From Linnemannia schmuckeri (lineage: Eukaryota; Mortierellomycota; Mortierellomycetes; Mortierellales; Mortierellaceae): DNA of 64,000 nt. Shown here in pieces: positions 12,904 to 23,983 of this stretch (position 1 is its first letter; each line of letters opens with the position of its first letter). A program made the translations under genes and the position numbers. Location: positions 3,410,001-3,474,000 of the forward strand of contig JANATG010000001.1 of NCBI GenBank assembly GCA_029449235.1, read 5' to 3'. The notes below the pieces were generated by a model. It saw only the letters and a list, made by a program, of their open reading frames with translations. It was not told the DNA's origin and did no database searches.

Positions 12904-15900
12904 ATGCTTCCTAGTCCTGTCTATCAACCACCGGTCTCAAATATTGCCTACCATGTCTACAACCCCGAAGACGACCTCGAGCGAGTCCAGGCTGTGTCCC
13001 AGCGGGCCTTCCAGCGCATCATGGACTCCTACACCGAGAACGAACGTCTCGCAGACCTCTTCCAGGTTGAACACGACAAGCAACAGAAACTGGTCCGTGA
13101 GCGGAAAGAGCGGGAAAAGCTGCTGAAGCAGCAACAAAAGAAGCAATCCAAGCGTCAGGGCCAATACCTTAGCAGGAGCCAGGACCGCACCTTTCCCCTC
13201 TCAACAACTCCCTTTGAACGCCAATCCTTCCGCCGTTTCCCCCGGAATACAACCACCCCAGTCCTCTCCAACCCCAACCCCAACCCCAACCCCAACAACA
13301 ACAACAATCATCACCTAGGAACCCAGGCGGCAGCCACAACTACTGCTTCAACAACAGCAACAGCATTAACGACTGCAGCGATTACTGAGAAAGCAGAGGA
13401 GCTTCGAGATCAATCCGCCGGCAGCTTGAAGCGGGCACGGAGGCTGTCAGATATCAGCAACAGCGACATAAGTGGCCTTGGTGACGACGACACCAGGTCC
13501 TTACCACCTTCGACATCGTCTCCAGCCAAGAACTCAACAGCATCTCGATCCGCCGGACTTGGCATTCACCTTGCTGATTCCAATGAACGATCCATCTCGA
13601 GCTCACCAGCACTGCCTCCAACACCGCCTCGCGATTCACCATCTCATACATCACAGGCAGGAAAGGATGGAACTGATCATTCATCGAATCAGGTTCGCTC
13701 CACCGGACCGTCCAGTCTGGCGGCTTCAACAACTTCGTCGTCTTCCTTTGCAGTGCCAAACCTCCCACAACATCAACAACAGCTTTTGCCTTCAGGAACC
13801 AGTCGGCGAAAGCGGAAGCAGGCGATCCCTGTCCACCCTTCAGTTGTGGAGCGTATTCCCGGTATCACGATTAGGATCCAGCGGGAGAGACAGGGTGATC
13901 AGCTGGAGGTCGAGATTCTTAAAACCTTGGACGATTATGAGGGACCCCAGTCAGGCAACGAGGAGTCCCTGAGCCCAGCCTTGAAACTGCAGGCAAAACA
14001 GGATATCCGCAAAGTTCGAGAGTCTATTGATTCGGGCCGTCCAGGATATGCTTACTTCTCTCCAGTAGGAGTTCCTGGCCACACCCAACAACAACCTTCG
14101 ACAACAACAACGACATTGACAACGGACTGCGCCAACCGTAGTCTGGATTGGTCAAGATCACTCCCTGGTTCGCTCTCCTCCCTCACCTGGACATCATCCA
14201 ACACCGACTCGACCGAAAACCTTACGGCGATGCAAGACCTGATCGATGCCCGATCGATGCCGCTATCGTGGGAGAATTTTGCGACTCGAGAGTGCGTCGT
14301 CAACAAGCTTGTCGGCAAACCGGACAAGGACTTGAATACTCTGGAGGAGGTGGTTCAAGATGCTATTGCGCGACAGCAGTATGCTTTGCAGCTCCAACAC
14401 GAGCAGGAGGAACTGGAACGGCTTCGCGCCCAGAGTCTTACCCCAGTTGACTCCCATCGAGGGCTCTCTGTTGGATTCACAGGATCTGACAACGGTATTA
14501 TTGGTGGCGCTATTACCAGCCATCCCAGCTCATCCAGTCGTGCATCGAGATCTGTTGCTGCGTTGAGCATGCGTACTCGGTCAACCCCAGCTCGTGCTAC
14601 TAGGAGCAAGGCCCAGGTTTTGTCCCGAGACGGTAAATTGGTGGCGCACGAGGACATTGAGAATCACCTGAAGGAGAAGCGTAGACGGCAGCGTGAGAAG
14701 CAACACCAACGACAGAGCAGCAGGACTAGCTCGAAGGAAGGAGAGGATGATGAAGATGATGACGATGATGATGACAAGCGGGACTCTTCACGCAGAACGA
14801 CTCACGATGGCGATGACACAGATGACGGAGAGTCTGAGGATCACTCATTATCAAAGGGTGCCAAAAGAAAGTACACTAAGAGAAACGCTGCTCGGCGCAA
14901 CCACAAGCAGGACGACAACGTCCCAACGTCTGAATCTTCGAGCGACGATGACGACGAGAGAGATGGTAAGGGCGGCAGGAAGCGGTACAACTCTCCACGC
15001 CACAGGGATGCGGACGACAACCGGACGGGTACATCCAGGTCTCTTCAGAAGAAGACGTTCAAGCAAGTACCTCGTCCGGACCGCAAGGGGAGTGAACCTA
15101 TTCGCCGGAACAAGAAATTTTGGAGTCGTGGCAGGAACTCGAGAAAGGAGGACGAGGTTGACGACACCGGAACGGGCGAGAGCGGCAGTGAGGACGATGA
15201 AGACCACAATGATGACTACGAGGACGTCCCGAGCACCAAGAAGGCGTCAGGATCTACGCAGACACGTATTCCGGAAAGCTGGCTGCGCAAGGAGCCACGG
15301 ACGAAACGGCCATCGGACCCAGTGCAACCTACAACAACATGGAAGCCCACCAGGGCGTTCAGGAGACTGTCCACGGAATCTGACAGACCGAATGAGGACT
15401 CTGAAGCTGACGGTTCTGATGCGGATGGTACCGGTGCTAACCCTGCGGAACCCAAAAATCAGAAGTTTGCCAAAACTCTCACTTCGGCCGAGAAAGCCAA
15501 GTTCTTTAACTCTGCTGTGGAGCTTATTCACCGCAAGAATTTGGAAATGCTGGAGTCGAGACGGAAGGGCAGCAGTCGGGCTGGTTTGCTTCGAGAGGCA
15601 CGGTCGAAGGAGGCTGCGTTGAAGAAGGAGAAGGACGAGGAGAAGGAGAAGGAGCTGGAGCTGGAGAAGGAGAAGGAGCTGGAGCTGGAGAAGGAGAAGG
15701 AGTTACAAGAGTCCAGGGTCAAGCTTGAGGTTCGATTGGTGGAGGAGTCCAAGGCACAGAAAGTCGAATCAACCAACTTGCCTCGGTCGTCCAAATCTCT
15801 TCCTGGTCGAGTCTTGCGACGTGCGGCGGCGGGCGGAAGTGGATCAGGATCGACAGGTGGGGAGGATCCAGATTGTACATCCTGTCGCTTGGAGTTGTCG

Positions 15901-16203
15901 GCCGCCGAGAAAGATGCGTGGAAGTTGGCGCAGGAGAAGGGAGAGATTCGACTCCCTAAAACCTGGGGCACCCATGCGATTCTATGTGTGGCCTGTCGAA
16001 ACCAGTACCTGGGCCATCATTCGCGATGTACTGCCTGTTTCTACGTTCCTGTGGAGGAGGAGATGGAGACGTCTGGCAAACGGTGCAGTCGATGCAAGGC
16101 GGGAACTTGGCTTACGGAAATGGTGCAACGGCCCCCTGGCGCCTCTGCCGCCAATGATGACAAGAATCGGCGACGCAGACAGGCGTCCGACATGTCGTTG
16201 TAG
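12904..16203 (+). CDS. large low-complexity protein with C-terminal CxxC array
   Basis: A single uninterrupted frame encodes 1099 aa. I do not recognise the family. The N-terminus has a short conserved-looking helical segment (AFQRIMDSYTENERLADLF). It is followed by K/R/Q-rich sequence, an NPNPNPN tract with poly-N, and long S/T/Q-rich disorder. A poly-acidic block lies near residue 612, with several K/R clusters that could be nuclear localisation signals. An E/K/L repeat near residues 906-939 is probably a charged single helix or coiled coil. The C-terminal 110 residues hold four CxxC pairs at about C991/C994, C1028/C1031, C1042/C1045 and C1061/C1064. Spacing suits two zinc-binding sites, and a basic tail (NRRRRQ) follows. 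A nuclear, chromatin- or nucleic-acid-related role is a guess from composition. The start is the first ATG of the frame after a CACACA-rich leader. Confidence 0.75.
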   Translation: MLPSPVYQPPVSNIAYHVYNPEDDLERVQAVSQRAFQRIMDSYTENERLADLFQVEHDKQQKLVRERKEREKLLKQQQKKQSKRQGQYLSRSQDRTFPLSTTPFERQSFRRFPRNTTTPVLSNPNPNPNPNNNNNHHLGTQAAATTTASTTATALTTAAITEKAEELRDQSAGSLKRARRLSDISNSDISGLGDDDTRSLPPSTSSPAKNSTASRSAGLGIHLADSNERSISSSPALPPTPPRDSPSHTSQAGKDGTDHSSNQVRSTGPSSLAASTTSSSSFAVPNLPQHQQQLLPSGTSRRKRKQAIPVHPSVVERIPGITIRIQRERQGDQLEVEILKTLDDYEGPQSGNEESLSPALKLQAKQDIRKVRESIDSGRPGYAYFSPVGVPGHTQQQPSTTTTTLTTDCANRSLDWSRSLPGSLSSLTWTSSNTDSTENLTAMQDLIDARSMPLSWENFATRECVVNKLVGKPDKDLNTLEEVVQDAIARQQYALQLQHEQEELERLRAQSLTPVDSHRGLSVGFTGSDNGIIGGAITSHPSSSSRASRSVAALSMRTRSTPARATRSKAQVLSRDGKLVAHEDIENHLKEKRRRQREKQHQRQSSRTSSKEGEDDEDDDDDDDKRDSSRRTTHDGDDTDDGESEDHSLSKGAKRKYTKRNAARRNHKQDDNVPTSESSSDDDDERDGKGGRKRYNSPRHRDADDNRTGTSRSLQKKTFKQVPRPDRKGSEPIRRNKKFWSRGRNSRKEDEVDDTGTGESGSEDDEDHNDDYEDVPSTKKASGSTQTRIPESWLRKEPRTKRPSDPVQPTTTWKPTRAFRRLSTESDRPNEDSEADGSDADGTGANPAEPKNQKFAKTLTSAEKAKFFNSAVELIHRKNLEMLESRRKGSSRAGLLREARSKEAALKKEKDEEKEKELELEKEKELELEKEKELQESRVKLEVRLVEESKAQKVESTNLPRSSKSLPGRVLRRAAAGGSGSGSTGGEDPDCTSCRLELSAAEKDAWKLAQEKGEIRLPKTWGTHAILCVACRNQYLGHHSRCTACFYVPVEEEMETSGKRCSRCKAGTWLTEMVQRPPGASAANDDKNRRRRQASDMSL

Positions 16204-16549
16204 TTTCCTCTTTATCGCTTTTTTTTCGTCTTTTCCTGTTTACAACGAGATTAAAAAATAAAATCCAAAATGCATTTTATTTTTCAATATGAAACCTGTC
16301 AGGGGATTAATTTTTTTTAATGGAAGTGTTCAAAAAGTAATTTGCTCCGCACAGGCCATCTCTGACGCGGAGACAGCGCCACGCAGGCCACGCGACAAAG
16401 AACCCTCCGATCCACATGAAAAAATTGACGCCACCATTGCCTATACTCGTTGGTGGCAAACGGCGAAACACCTATGCTCAGTTTTATCCTCACGAATGAT
16501 GGTTGGCTTCATGAGATGGTAAAGGTTTATTTATGTTTTGGTATTTTTG

Positions 16550-16550
<1 letters not shown>

Positions 16551-16589
<39 letters not shown>
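16551..16589. repeat. T39 homopolymer
   Basis: An uninterrupted run of 39 T bases on the + strand, lying between the converging ends of the genes at 12904-16203 and 16658-19114. For the - strand gene it is a poly-A tract about 70 bases past the stop codon. Confidence 0.9.
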
Positions 16590-16595
<6 letters not shown>

Positions 16596-16657
16596 CTTAT
16601 TCTTGAATGATGTTGATGAAGTGCAGAATTTTTTTGTAAAAAAAAAAAAGGCCTCCC

Positions 16658-19114
16658 TTACTCGTTCTTGAACTGGACTTGATCAACAATCTTCCAGTAA
16701 TTATTGCGCATAAAGTCCGCCGTCGAGATAGTCATATGGAACTCGGACTGGATGTTCTTGTCCTTCACCACCTTGTAGTACTCGCGCTAAGATAGATATA
16801 AAAAAAAACATACAAAATATTAGAGTATCAAATTAGCATGTACAGAAAGACATACGAAAGTGCTTAATTCCTGAATGAAATATTTTAGAAATAAGGATGT
16901 AGCTTACCAAGGGGTAGAAGACGATACCAACGAGAGAGAGACCACAAAAGGTCTTGGTCCAAGTACTCCTCATGAACTGGGCGAGCGGCGATGCAGAATG
17001 GACAATAACTCGGTTGTTGGATGTCGGGTATGAGATCTCAATCTTGTACCTGTAATTGACCGACCGAATCGCATGCACAATCGCCCTCGTCAAATCCTCA
17101 TAATCCCAGCTCACTTTCTATAAAAAAGAGCATTTAGTGGAAAAAAAAGTTTGTCAAGTTAGCGCTAGGCGATAAGTTTACCCAACCTCAAGAAACCTGA
17201 TCTGTTAACGGCAGTTTTTTTTCTTGTAAAGTGAGAGAAAAAGTTACCTTTTTCATATGCATCTCTTTGAAGGGGTTCTCTTCAATAACATGCTGTTCAA
17301 TGACTTCACGAAGGGACAACTTGTTGGAAGTTTTCGGGTCCGGGAGGGTTTTGATGGTTCCATAGGGCGAGATGTAAGATGTAAGGTCCAGGTCAATCTT
17401 AAAATCGCACACCTTCACTTTGCTATACACAGTCGAGATTGTCCCGTCGCCAGCGCGCTTCTCCGTCGACTTTTTCTCTACATGGGATCCTATATGCGCA
17501 TTAAAAAAAAAAAAAGGGATATTATGTGTGAGAAGAAATAGGCTTTTACATAATGGCCGTTAAACTCGCCATCCATGATAAAAACCGTGAATTGAAAAGC
17601 AGGAGCCTACCAGTTATGAGAACATGCATTTGAGGCTTATCGTTATGCGCGACAAAGAACCGGTAGAGTTGAAACGGATCATCCAGTAACAAATCCTGCG
17701 TCTCAACCCCACGATCAGTACGCTTATAAGTCGCCGTCGAGATATCACTCCCCGTTGGCGCACCCTCCAAAGACGGGATTCCTGATGGTGGTACTGGTCG
17801 CGATTCTGAAGTCGCTGTTGCCATAAAGAACGACGGTGGGAGAGACTCGGCGCCTGCTCTTGCTCCTGCACCTGCTCCAGATGTTGGCATTGTGTCCGAG
17901 GGTATCGATGCTGAAGCTGAGGGCAGGGGCGGCAGTTCTAGTAACTTCGGCAACTCGGGAACATCAGGCGGAGAGGAAGAATGTGCTGGAGGCGCCAGGG
18001 GCCTGGGCGGCATAGGCGGCATTGCTGGTAGAGCAGGTAGAGCAGGTGGTGCGGGCGGTACCGGTGGCATGGGAAACCCACCTCCTGAAGAAGACGACGA
18101 GCCATGTGCACGACCCGTTGTTGCTGCCTCCGTCTGCCCAAATGAGAATCCAGGTCCCGACGACATAGATGTAGTCGAGTCACCTCCTGCCTGATCACCA
18201 GATGGTCCTCCGAAACCGAACGAGCCCTTGTTCCCTGATTGACCTGACGAACCTGAAAATAAAAATCCTGGGTGGGTAGGTGGTCGTCCTAATGACGGAA
18301 AGCCAGCGAAATCTGCCGGTGAAGGAAACCCGCCTTGTCCTGGGTTACCAAACATCCCCGGTGGAACTGGTGGAATCGGTGGCCGGAACAGTCCAGGAAA
18401 GCCGCTGCCGGGAACGCCGCCAGGAGGCAACATTGAAAGTGGATGTCCAAACGGAAACGGGCCTGGTGGAAATTCTCCAAACATACTAGGTGATCCACTA
18501 GCACCACCGAATCCTGATATCGTCGATGATGATGGCATGAGAGGGAACGGTGAAGTAGGACCTGGGGAGGACGAAGAGTGCTGGTGTTGGTGCTGGTGAT
18601 GACGGTGTTGATGGAAGGGGTCGATATGGGAATGTCCAAAGGCGTTCAATTGAGAAGGCGCGCTGCTGCTGCCTTGACCACTACTGCCGTTGCTGTCTCC
18701 TGAGGCAGGAGCCGCTGCTGGTGGTGCAGAGGGTGTATGAGTTGGTTTTAAAGGAGCCGAGGAATCAGCAAAGCCGATGTTGTTGTTGGTGTCGCGATTC
18801 CCTGTTGGTTGTCGAGAATGCTGTTGCAGTTGTTCATTGTGCAAGTCATCGTTTTGTTGAAAGTGCCGAGATGGTTGCTGTGAATGCTGTGATTGTGGTA
18901 GTGATAGTGAGAGCGCGGGTTGCTGTTGAGATGCGGTTGTGGAACTAGTTGCGGTGGTGTTGTCGTCAAAGTGAGAAATGGCTTCTTCGTATGAAGGAGG
19001 GAAAGCCTCTTCGTCATCGTCGTTGTTGCTGTCGTTATCGTGCTGGTTGGGATGACTTGGGTTGTTCTGGAGCAACGGTCCGTCCCTGTCTGTGTTCTCA
19101 GTGTCCTGTGTCAT
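16658..19114 (-). CDS. uncharacterised 694-aa protein, disordered N-terminus with conserved C-terminal domain
   Basis: Four exons on the - strand: 19114-17611, 17489-17248, 17117-16908 and 16786-16658. All introns are GT-AG and the phases close to 2085 bases. Residues 1 to about 460 are disordered, rich in Q, S, H, then G/P/F (GFPGLFRPPIPPVPP and similar). The conserved part begins near VETQDLLLDDPFQLYRFF and continues through VLITGSHVEKKS, VKVCDFKIDLDLTSYI, a W-D-Y-E segment (VSWDYEDLTRAIVHAIRSVN) and a short hydrophobic stretch (TFCGLSLVGIVFYPL) before the C-terminus REYYKVVKDKN...VQFKNE. That hydrophobic stretch could be a membrane anchor. I cannot name the family or a function. The start used is MTQDTEN at 19114. 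The frame also extends upstream to 19372, but that part reads like translated leader. Confidence 0.75.
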
Positions 19115-19881
19115 TTCACTGTGTGAATGATGTGTGGATTGACTGAAAGGAAACGAATGAATATGAAAGCGTGAAGGTGTACAGGTAAGAAGAAGAGGAA
19201 GAAGAAGGAAAAGCCAAGAAGAAATAAGAATAGAAGACAGACAGGAGGAAAAGGTGCACAGGCAGTGGCGACCAAAAATTGCCAAGACAGGCAAAAAGGA
19301 ATCAAAAGCGGCGGCGAGTATGCTGGCTGTATGTGTGTATGCGTGTGTATGTGAGTGTGTGCGCCACTTCACACTTGCGCTTCACCTGTCACCCCCTTGC
19401 CACCCCCTGCCAAGAAGTCAATTGGAAATTGGACTCAAGAGATAACTACATATCACTCCACATTGTAACGCCACCAATCCATAACAAGTGAGAATGATAA
19501 AGACACCGATCTGATCAATACAACAAAAAGACTAGGAACGCAAACATACGCGTCCATAAATATCACCAGTGAGGAGGTAAGATAAAAGGAAGTTACTTGA
19601 AACTATTGATCAATCCTGTCTCCCTCTCCAAATTCGTTCTCCGTGAGATGTCATTATGTTAAACATTCCGATGGTAGCGCTTCCACCTGTAATGCGATTC
19701 ACTTTTGCCCATGGAAACTTCGCTTACTTTTCTGCACACGACCTCTCGCCCTTCCTTCTTGCGAAAAGTATTTCCCCGATCGAGGGGACAGTAACAGGAC
19801 TGGAGTCATTTTCCCCTGCCCGTCATCGCAACTGCTTCCTTCCTTCCTTCCTTCTTTCAGATGCAGAATACTCTTTGGAAA

Positions 19882-19912
<31 letters not shown>

Positions 19913-20059
19913 CGGAACCCCAGATTGTCAATCGTCTTCTCCTCTCCGTTCTTCCTCTTTTCTTCTTCTGTTCCTCATTTCCTCTCACCAATACACTCCC
20001 GCAACCCCATCAACGGCCTTTTAACTCTCCCATTAACCAACAAACATAACACCCCTCCC
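19115..20059. other. intergenic region, divergent leaders
   Basis: No supported gene. It separates the - strand gene starting at 19114 from a + strand locus starting at 20060. Contents are purine/pyrimidine-biased leader-like tracts and an A28 homopolymer at 19883-19910. Confidence 0.5.
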
Positions 20060-20401
20060 ATGTCACTTTATTTTCTTCTCGGTGCACTAAGCGCAATCAC
20101 GGTCGGGATTTTTACTGCCAACCTTGGCCTTGCGATCCACCAGGCCGCAAATAAACAACTTACTCGAATTCCGGAGCTCGATTGATCTCTATCGCTAGTT
20201 GCCCCTCCGTCTCGTCCTACGTCTTCCTCCTCAATATCAATAGCCCCCTCCTCACCATCATCGACTACCGTGTCACAGAGTTATCCAAAGGCAAAGTCAT
20301 TCTTGCCATGAAGGCAAAGCATAAAGAGGAAGAGAAACTACGACCCAAAAAGAACCTCAGAGACGGAAATAAAATACTTTCATGTGCTCACCCTAACCTT
20401 T

Positions 20402-20403
<2 letters not shown>

Positions 20404-20434
<31 letters not shown>
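20404..20434. repeat. T31 homopolymer
   Basis: A run of 31 T bases, 166 bases upstream of a run of 31 A bases on the same strand. Together they form a potential long A:T hairpin around a coding-like segment. Confidence 0.9.
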
Positions 20435-20599
20435 CTGGGAATCATAGACGGCGAGAAAGAACTCGAACCTTATGGGACAGTCCATGCAGGAGCGATGGTC
20501 ATCTTTGCCGGGACTGCGGGAGCCCCTTGCACTCTTTTCGATCTTCAAGCCCAAAGACCGCACCCTCGCCTTCAACGTCAATTTCAGGTACAGTTTTCT

Positions 20600-20600
<1 letters not shown>

Positions 20601-20631
<31 letters not shown>
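20601..20631. repeat. A31 homopolymer
   Basis: A run of 31 A bases, complementary in sequence and equal in length to the T31 run at 20404-20434. Confidence 0.9.
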
Positions 20632-20633
<2 letters not shown>

Positions 20634-21157
20634 ATTCTGCCGCACAATGCGAAGATGTCCTTTGCCTCCACAAATCTTATCAAACTTCCTTCGCTGTTCT
20701 TGGTTCCTATAATATAACAAGAAGGCAGGGGTATGTTGACAGCGATATCGGTTATCTCAGGGATCAAGGACTATTCAATCAAGGACCTTAATACCGATGT
20801 TTTTGTCACAACGAGCAAATGTAAACTGTTGCAAGATGACTCTCACCTTCCGTGTAGATTATGGGACGCAAAGATGGAATAGAGGGAGGGAGGAGTCTGT
20901 GCACCTCATATGTATTTGATTGCAACGAGTGGTTTTTTTATCGATCGCGACCACCCTTTTGCACTTAGAAAAAGTAGACCAAGTAAACCATTCCTTCTGT
21001 CAAATCCTATTTTATTGTGGTTTTAATGAAAATGGGGGTTGTATGCTGGAATATGCGGCTATCCTTTTTTTTGCCGATGCTTTTTTTAGGGTAGGCTCGT
21101 AGCAAAGGCATGTGGTCTGTAGATCGAAAAAGAGGCTGACCATTGGCTAACTACTTT

Positions 21158-22483
21158 CTAGACCTTGCTTGAGATCCAGATCGCAGCCTTGCATCCCTGC
21201 TTGATCGCATTGCTCAACAACTCGTGTTGTGGTGCCTTTGTAAAATTGCCACATGTGAAGAAAGATAATAACAGTAAAATGTATCAGTCATTCACTCATT
21301 CATTCACTCACTCTCCTTCGATCTCTTTCGTAACCGCACATGTGGTTTTCAGATTCTTATCCCGAACTTCTTTTGTTACGTGTGATAAACAAACAAAAAA
21401 AATAAATGGTTATCATTACCTTCTGTGCGTCATGCTCCAATGCTGTCTCCAAATGTTCAAGCTCGTCGTCTCTAAACTGTTTCACCACCTGCAAGAATAA
21501 GGCAACATTCATCAAAGAGAGATCGAGAGGCGCGTTAATAAACATAGTAACATCTTTCTCATTTGACTTCATAGAAAATTGGTCGCTTATTTTTTCAAAA
21601 TGAGCCATCTACCTTGCGCAACTCTGCGATATCTGGGTGATCAATCTTCAACAACTCTCTCAGTTGACTAATCATCCACAAAAGAGAAACACGATTCAAG
21701 GGGATTAGTTACTATATTATCACAAATCAAGACAATAAAAAAAAACTCAACGAGCAAACAAAAGCATACTCATTGTAGTGGCCTCCGATGACAGTTTCGA
21801 CGGCCTCGGTACAAGCCATGGCTGCCTCCTTGCCTAACAAGGCCGTTCCAGCACCCAATGCAAACCCGGCCATCTCCCAGATGGGCCGCAATGCCGTGGG
21901 GCGCACGCGATATTGACTCACAATCCCGTCAAACACCTTCAAATGATGCTTCTCCTGATCCCACATGTGCTATGGGACCAATGGAAGAGTCCAAGTAATA
22001 ATTTAGCGTCAAAATAATTGCCCGTCTGTGTAGAAGCAATTGTGACGTAAAAATCATGTTGATATAATAGCTAACAATACACAAGGGAAAAAGCAAAGAA
22101 TGAAATGCTACCTGGAGCAAAGGACCGACTTTCTTGTCGGATCCCAGGACGGCATATTGTCCGCGATAGATCCAATTTGCACCGAGCTCTCCCGCTTGAT
22201 CGACACGGATCATCTCCTCGAGAAGCTCGCGTTGCTCCTTTGAGAGCTTCAACGGTGGCACTGGGGCAGAATCAGTAGTAGAAGAAGAAAAGTCGGTAGA
22301 GGAGGCTTTGTTGTGGTCGCTGGAGGGGGCGGAGGGTGTTGAAGTTGTAGCCTGGCGGGTAAGTGCTGTTGTTGAAAGCGCGCGTGTCATGTTTGTAGTT
22401 GCTGTTGCGGAAGTCAGCTTTGACTGTGTCAGCAGCAGTGAGGCCGTTGTGCGCTTGAGCGAGTTCTGCAATGCGGATGCCAT
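21158..22483 (-). CDS. COQ7: 5-demethoxyubiquinone hydroxylase, mitochondrial
   Basis: Five exons on the - strand (22483-22112, 21969-21770, 21667-21613, 21488-21420, 21235-21158) join to 774 bases, 257 aa, with consistent phases. COQ7/CAT5/CLK-1 is a di-iron carboxylate hydroxylase that inserts the penultimate ring hydroxyl in ubiquinone synthesis at the inner mitochondrial membrane. Residues 1 to about 75 are S/T/R/A-rich, a typical mitochondrial presequence. The core starts near residue 86. Iron-ligand motifs are visible: E99 in RVDQAGELGA, ExxH at E130-H133 (DQEKHHLKVF), a Glu in the ETVIGGHYNDQL helix, and ExxH in DDELEHLETALEHD. The protein ends GCKAAIWISSKV, as in the family. It shares its upstream region with ribosomal protein P2, transcribed the other way. 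Confidence 0.95.
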
Positions 22484-23498
22484 TCCCTGTTTCGTTGTCG
22501 TAGGTTGTATGTGTGAATGTGAGTGTGAATGAATGAACAATGAGTTTTGTAGCGTGAAAAGTATGGGTTGTGGGTGCTGTGAGGTCGTGCGAAAGTGAAG
22601 AAGAGGTCGTTTGGTTCCTGTTTGGCTTGTTTCGGGCGAGTTCGCCTTCACTCTTGTGACTTGTTAATTAATTCATACGGATAGATCTTCTTTAAATATC
22701 GCCGCAGTGCGCGAGTCCACTGGTTCCCTCCTCTTGAAATTGAACTAGATTCTTTGTAAGGACTCGCCACTAGCTGGAACACATCTGGAAAACTCAATTG
22801 TTCTGATTTGGGATCGCAAGGGAGATATCCATCCGTCGGCGACTATCCATCCGTCTATCCATCGAAACCTATTGCAACCATTCAAACAACAACGACCTCA
22901 TCATTGTCACCGGCATAAACCCATCGATACCAGGTGCCAACTTTTTTTCAACAAAGGCGACCCATCGACTCTTTTTTTCTTGACTTTGGAAAAAAACGTC
23001 ATCAGCAATGGAGATCACACGGCAAGCTACCTTTCCTCGATTAGGAAGGCTATGCTCTACGACAACAGCAGTTCCAGTCTTCTCGACTTCTCTACACGGT
23101 ACCTGCAGGATCGGCCGTCGAGGAAGGATCGCACGCTACCTAAAAGTGATTGCTCCTCAATCCAACTAAGATGCAGTATGGTCCAAGTGGTGGGAAGCGT
23201 ATGCACCAAACAACACATCAACTGCAACACGAGGATGCCGTAGTCCACCGGGAAAGGGGGGTTTCTTTTTCTGCGGCGCGGCAAAGTCAAACTCAAACGC
23301 TAGTTTCACGGGACCTCAGCCTTCTACCGCAGCTCCTCAACAAACACCAGCAAACAGGGACGACAAACAATCGCGCCTACACCCACCACCTCCCGCCATC
23401 TTTCAAAAACTACAAATACCCTTGTCGAATCAGTGATCCTAATCCACTTTTTTTTTCTCTCTCAAACTTCCGACCTTTTGTCTTCACCAAAACAGACC
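22484..23498. promoter_or_regulatory. divergent upstream region of COQ7 and ribosomal P2
   Basis: About 1 kb between the two start codons. No coding sequence was supported. The 50 bases just before the P2 start are pyrimidine-rich (T9 then CTCTCTC), in keeping with a strongly transcribed ribosomal-protein gene in fungi. No specific factor site is claimed. Confidence 0.45.
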
Positions 23499-23983
23499 AT
23501 GAAGTATCTCGCTGCCTACCTTTTGCTCACCATCGGTGGTAACGCCGCCCCCGCTGCCTCTGACATCACCTCCCTCCTCGCTACCGTCGGTATCGATGCC
23601 GAGGCCGAGCGCATTGAGACCTTGATTGCCCAGCTCGCTGGCAAGGACATCAACGAGGTAATTATCTCCTTTTTATGTTCAGGAAGAAGAAAAATTAGGA
23701 ATGCAGTTGAAGCGCAAACGTGAACGGGCGAGAAAATACGATCTGCACATGTATCACATAATTAACAACCAACTTTTCGCTTACCTTCAACGAAAAAAAA
23801 AAAAAAAAATAGCTCATTGCTGAGGGTACCAGCAAGCTCGCTTCCGTCCCCTCCGGTGGTGCTTCCGCTGCCGCTGCCCCCGCTGCCGGTGGTGCCGCTG
23901 CTGCCGAGACCAAGGCCGAGGAGAAGAAGGAGGAGGCCAAGGAGGAGTCCGATGACGATATGGGATTCGGTCTCTTCGATTAA
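23499..23983 (+). CDS. RPP2: 60S acidic ribosomal stalk protein P2
   Basis: Two exons, 23499-23657 and 23813-23983, encode 109 aa, the normal size. The N-terminus MKYLAAYLLLTIGGN is the P2 dimerisation helix, followed by the LLATVGIDAEAERIETLIAQL segment. The intron interrupts right after GKDINE, and exon 2 resumes LIAEGTSKLASVPSGG. The Ala/Gly hinge and acidic tail ESDDDMGFGLFD are diagnostic of the stalk P-proteins, which bind elongation factors on the large subunit. The acceptor is preceded by a long poly-A run, so the polypyrimidine tract is unusually absent there. Confidence 0.96.

Larger units (their letters stand above)
20060..20881 (+). pseudogene. possible degraded or multi-exon small membrane-anchored protein
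   Basis: An ATG at 20060 opens MSLYFLLGALSAITVGIF, a good signal anchor or transmembrane helix, ending with a stop after 41 residues. Coding-like fragments follow in changing frames: YVFLLNINSPLLTIIDYRVTEL (about 20217-20283), ELEPYGTVHAGAMVIFAG (about 20459-20512), LALFSIFKPKDRTLAF (near 20530-20575, a different frame, ending at a possible gtacag donor) and AISVISGIKDYSIKDLNTDV (about 20740-20800) ending at a stop at about 20881. Either several small introns separate real exons or this is a decaying gene. I could not assemble a phase-consistent exon chain, so pseudogene is the cautious call. No family recognised. Confidence 0.35.

Noticed and set aside
14693..15622. 309-aa R/T-rich frame overlapping the 1099-aa gene
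   Set aside because: It is an alternative frame of low-complexity coding sequence; the 1099-aa frame is longer and has the Cys-pair module.
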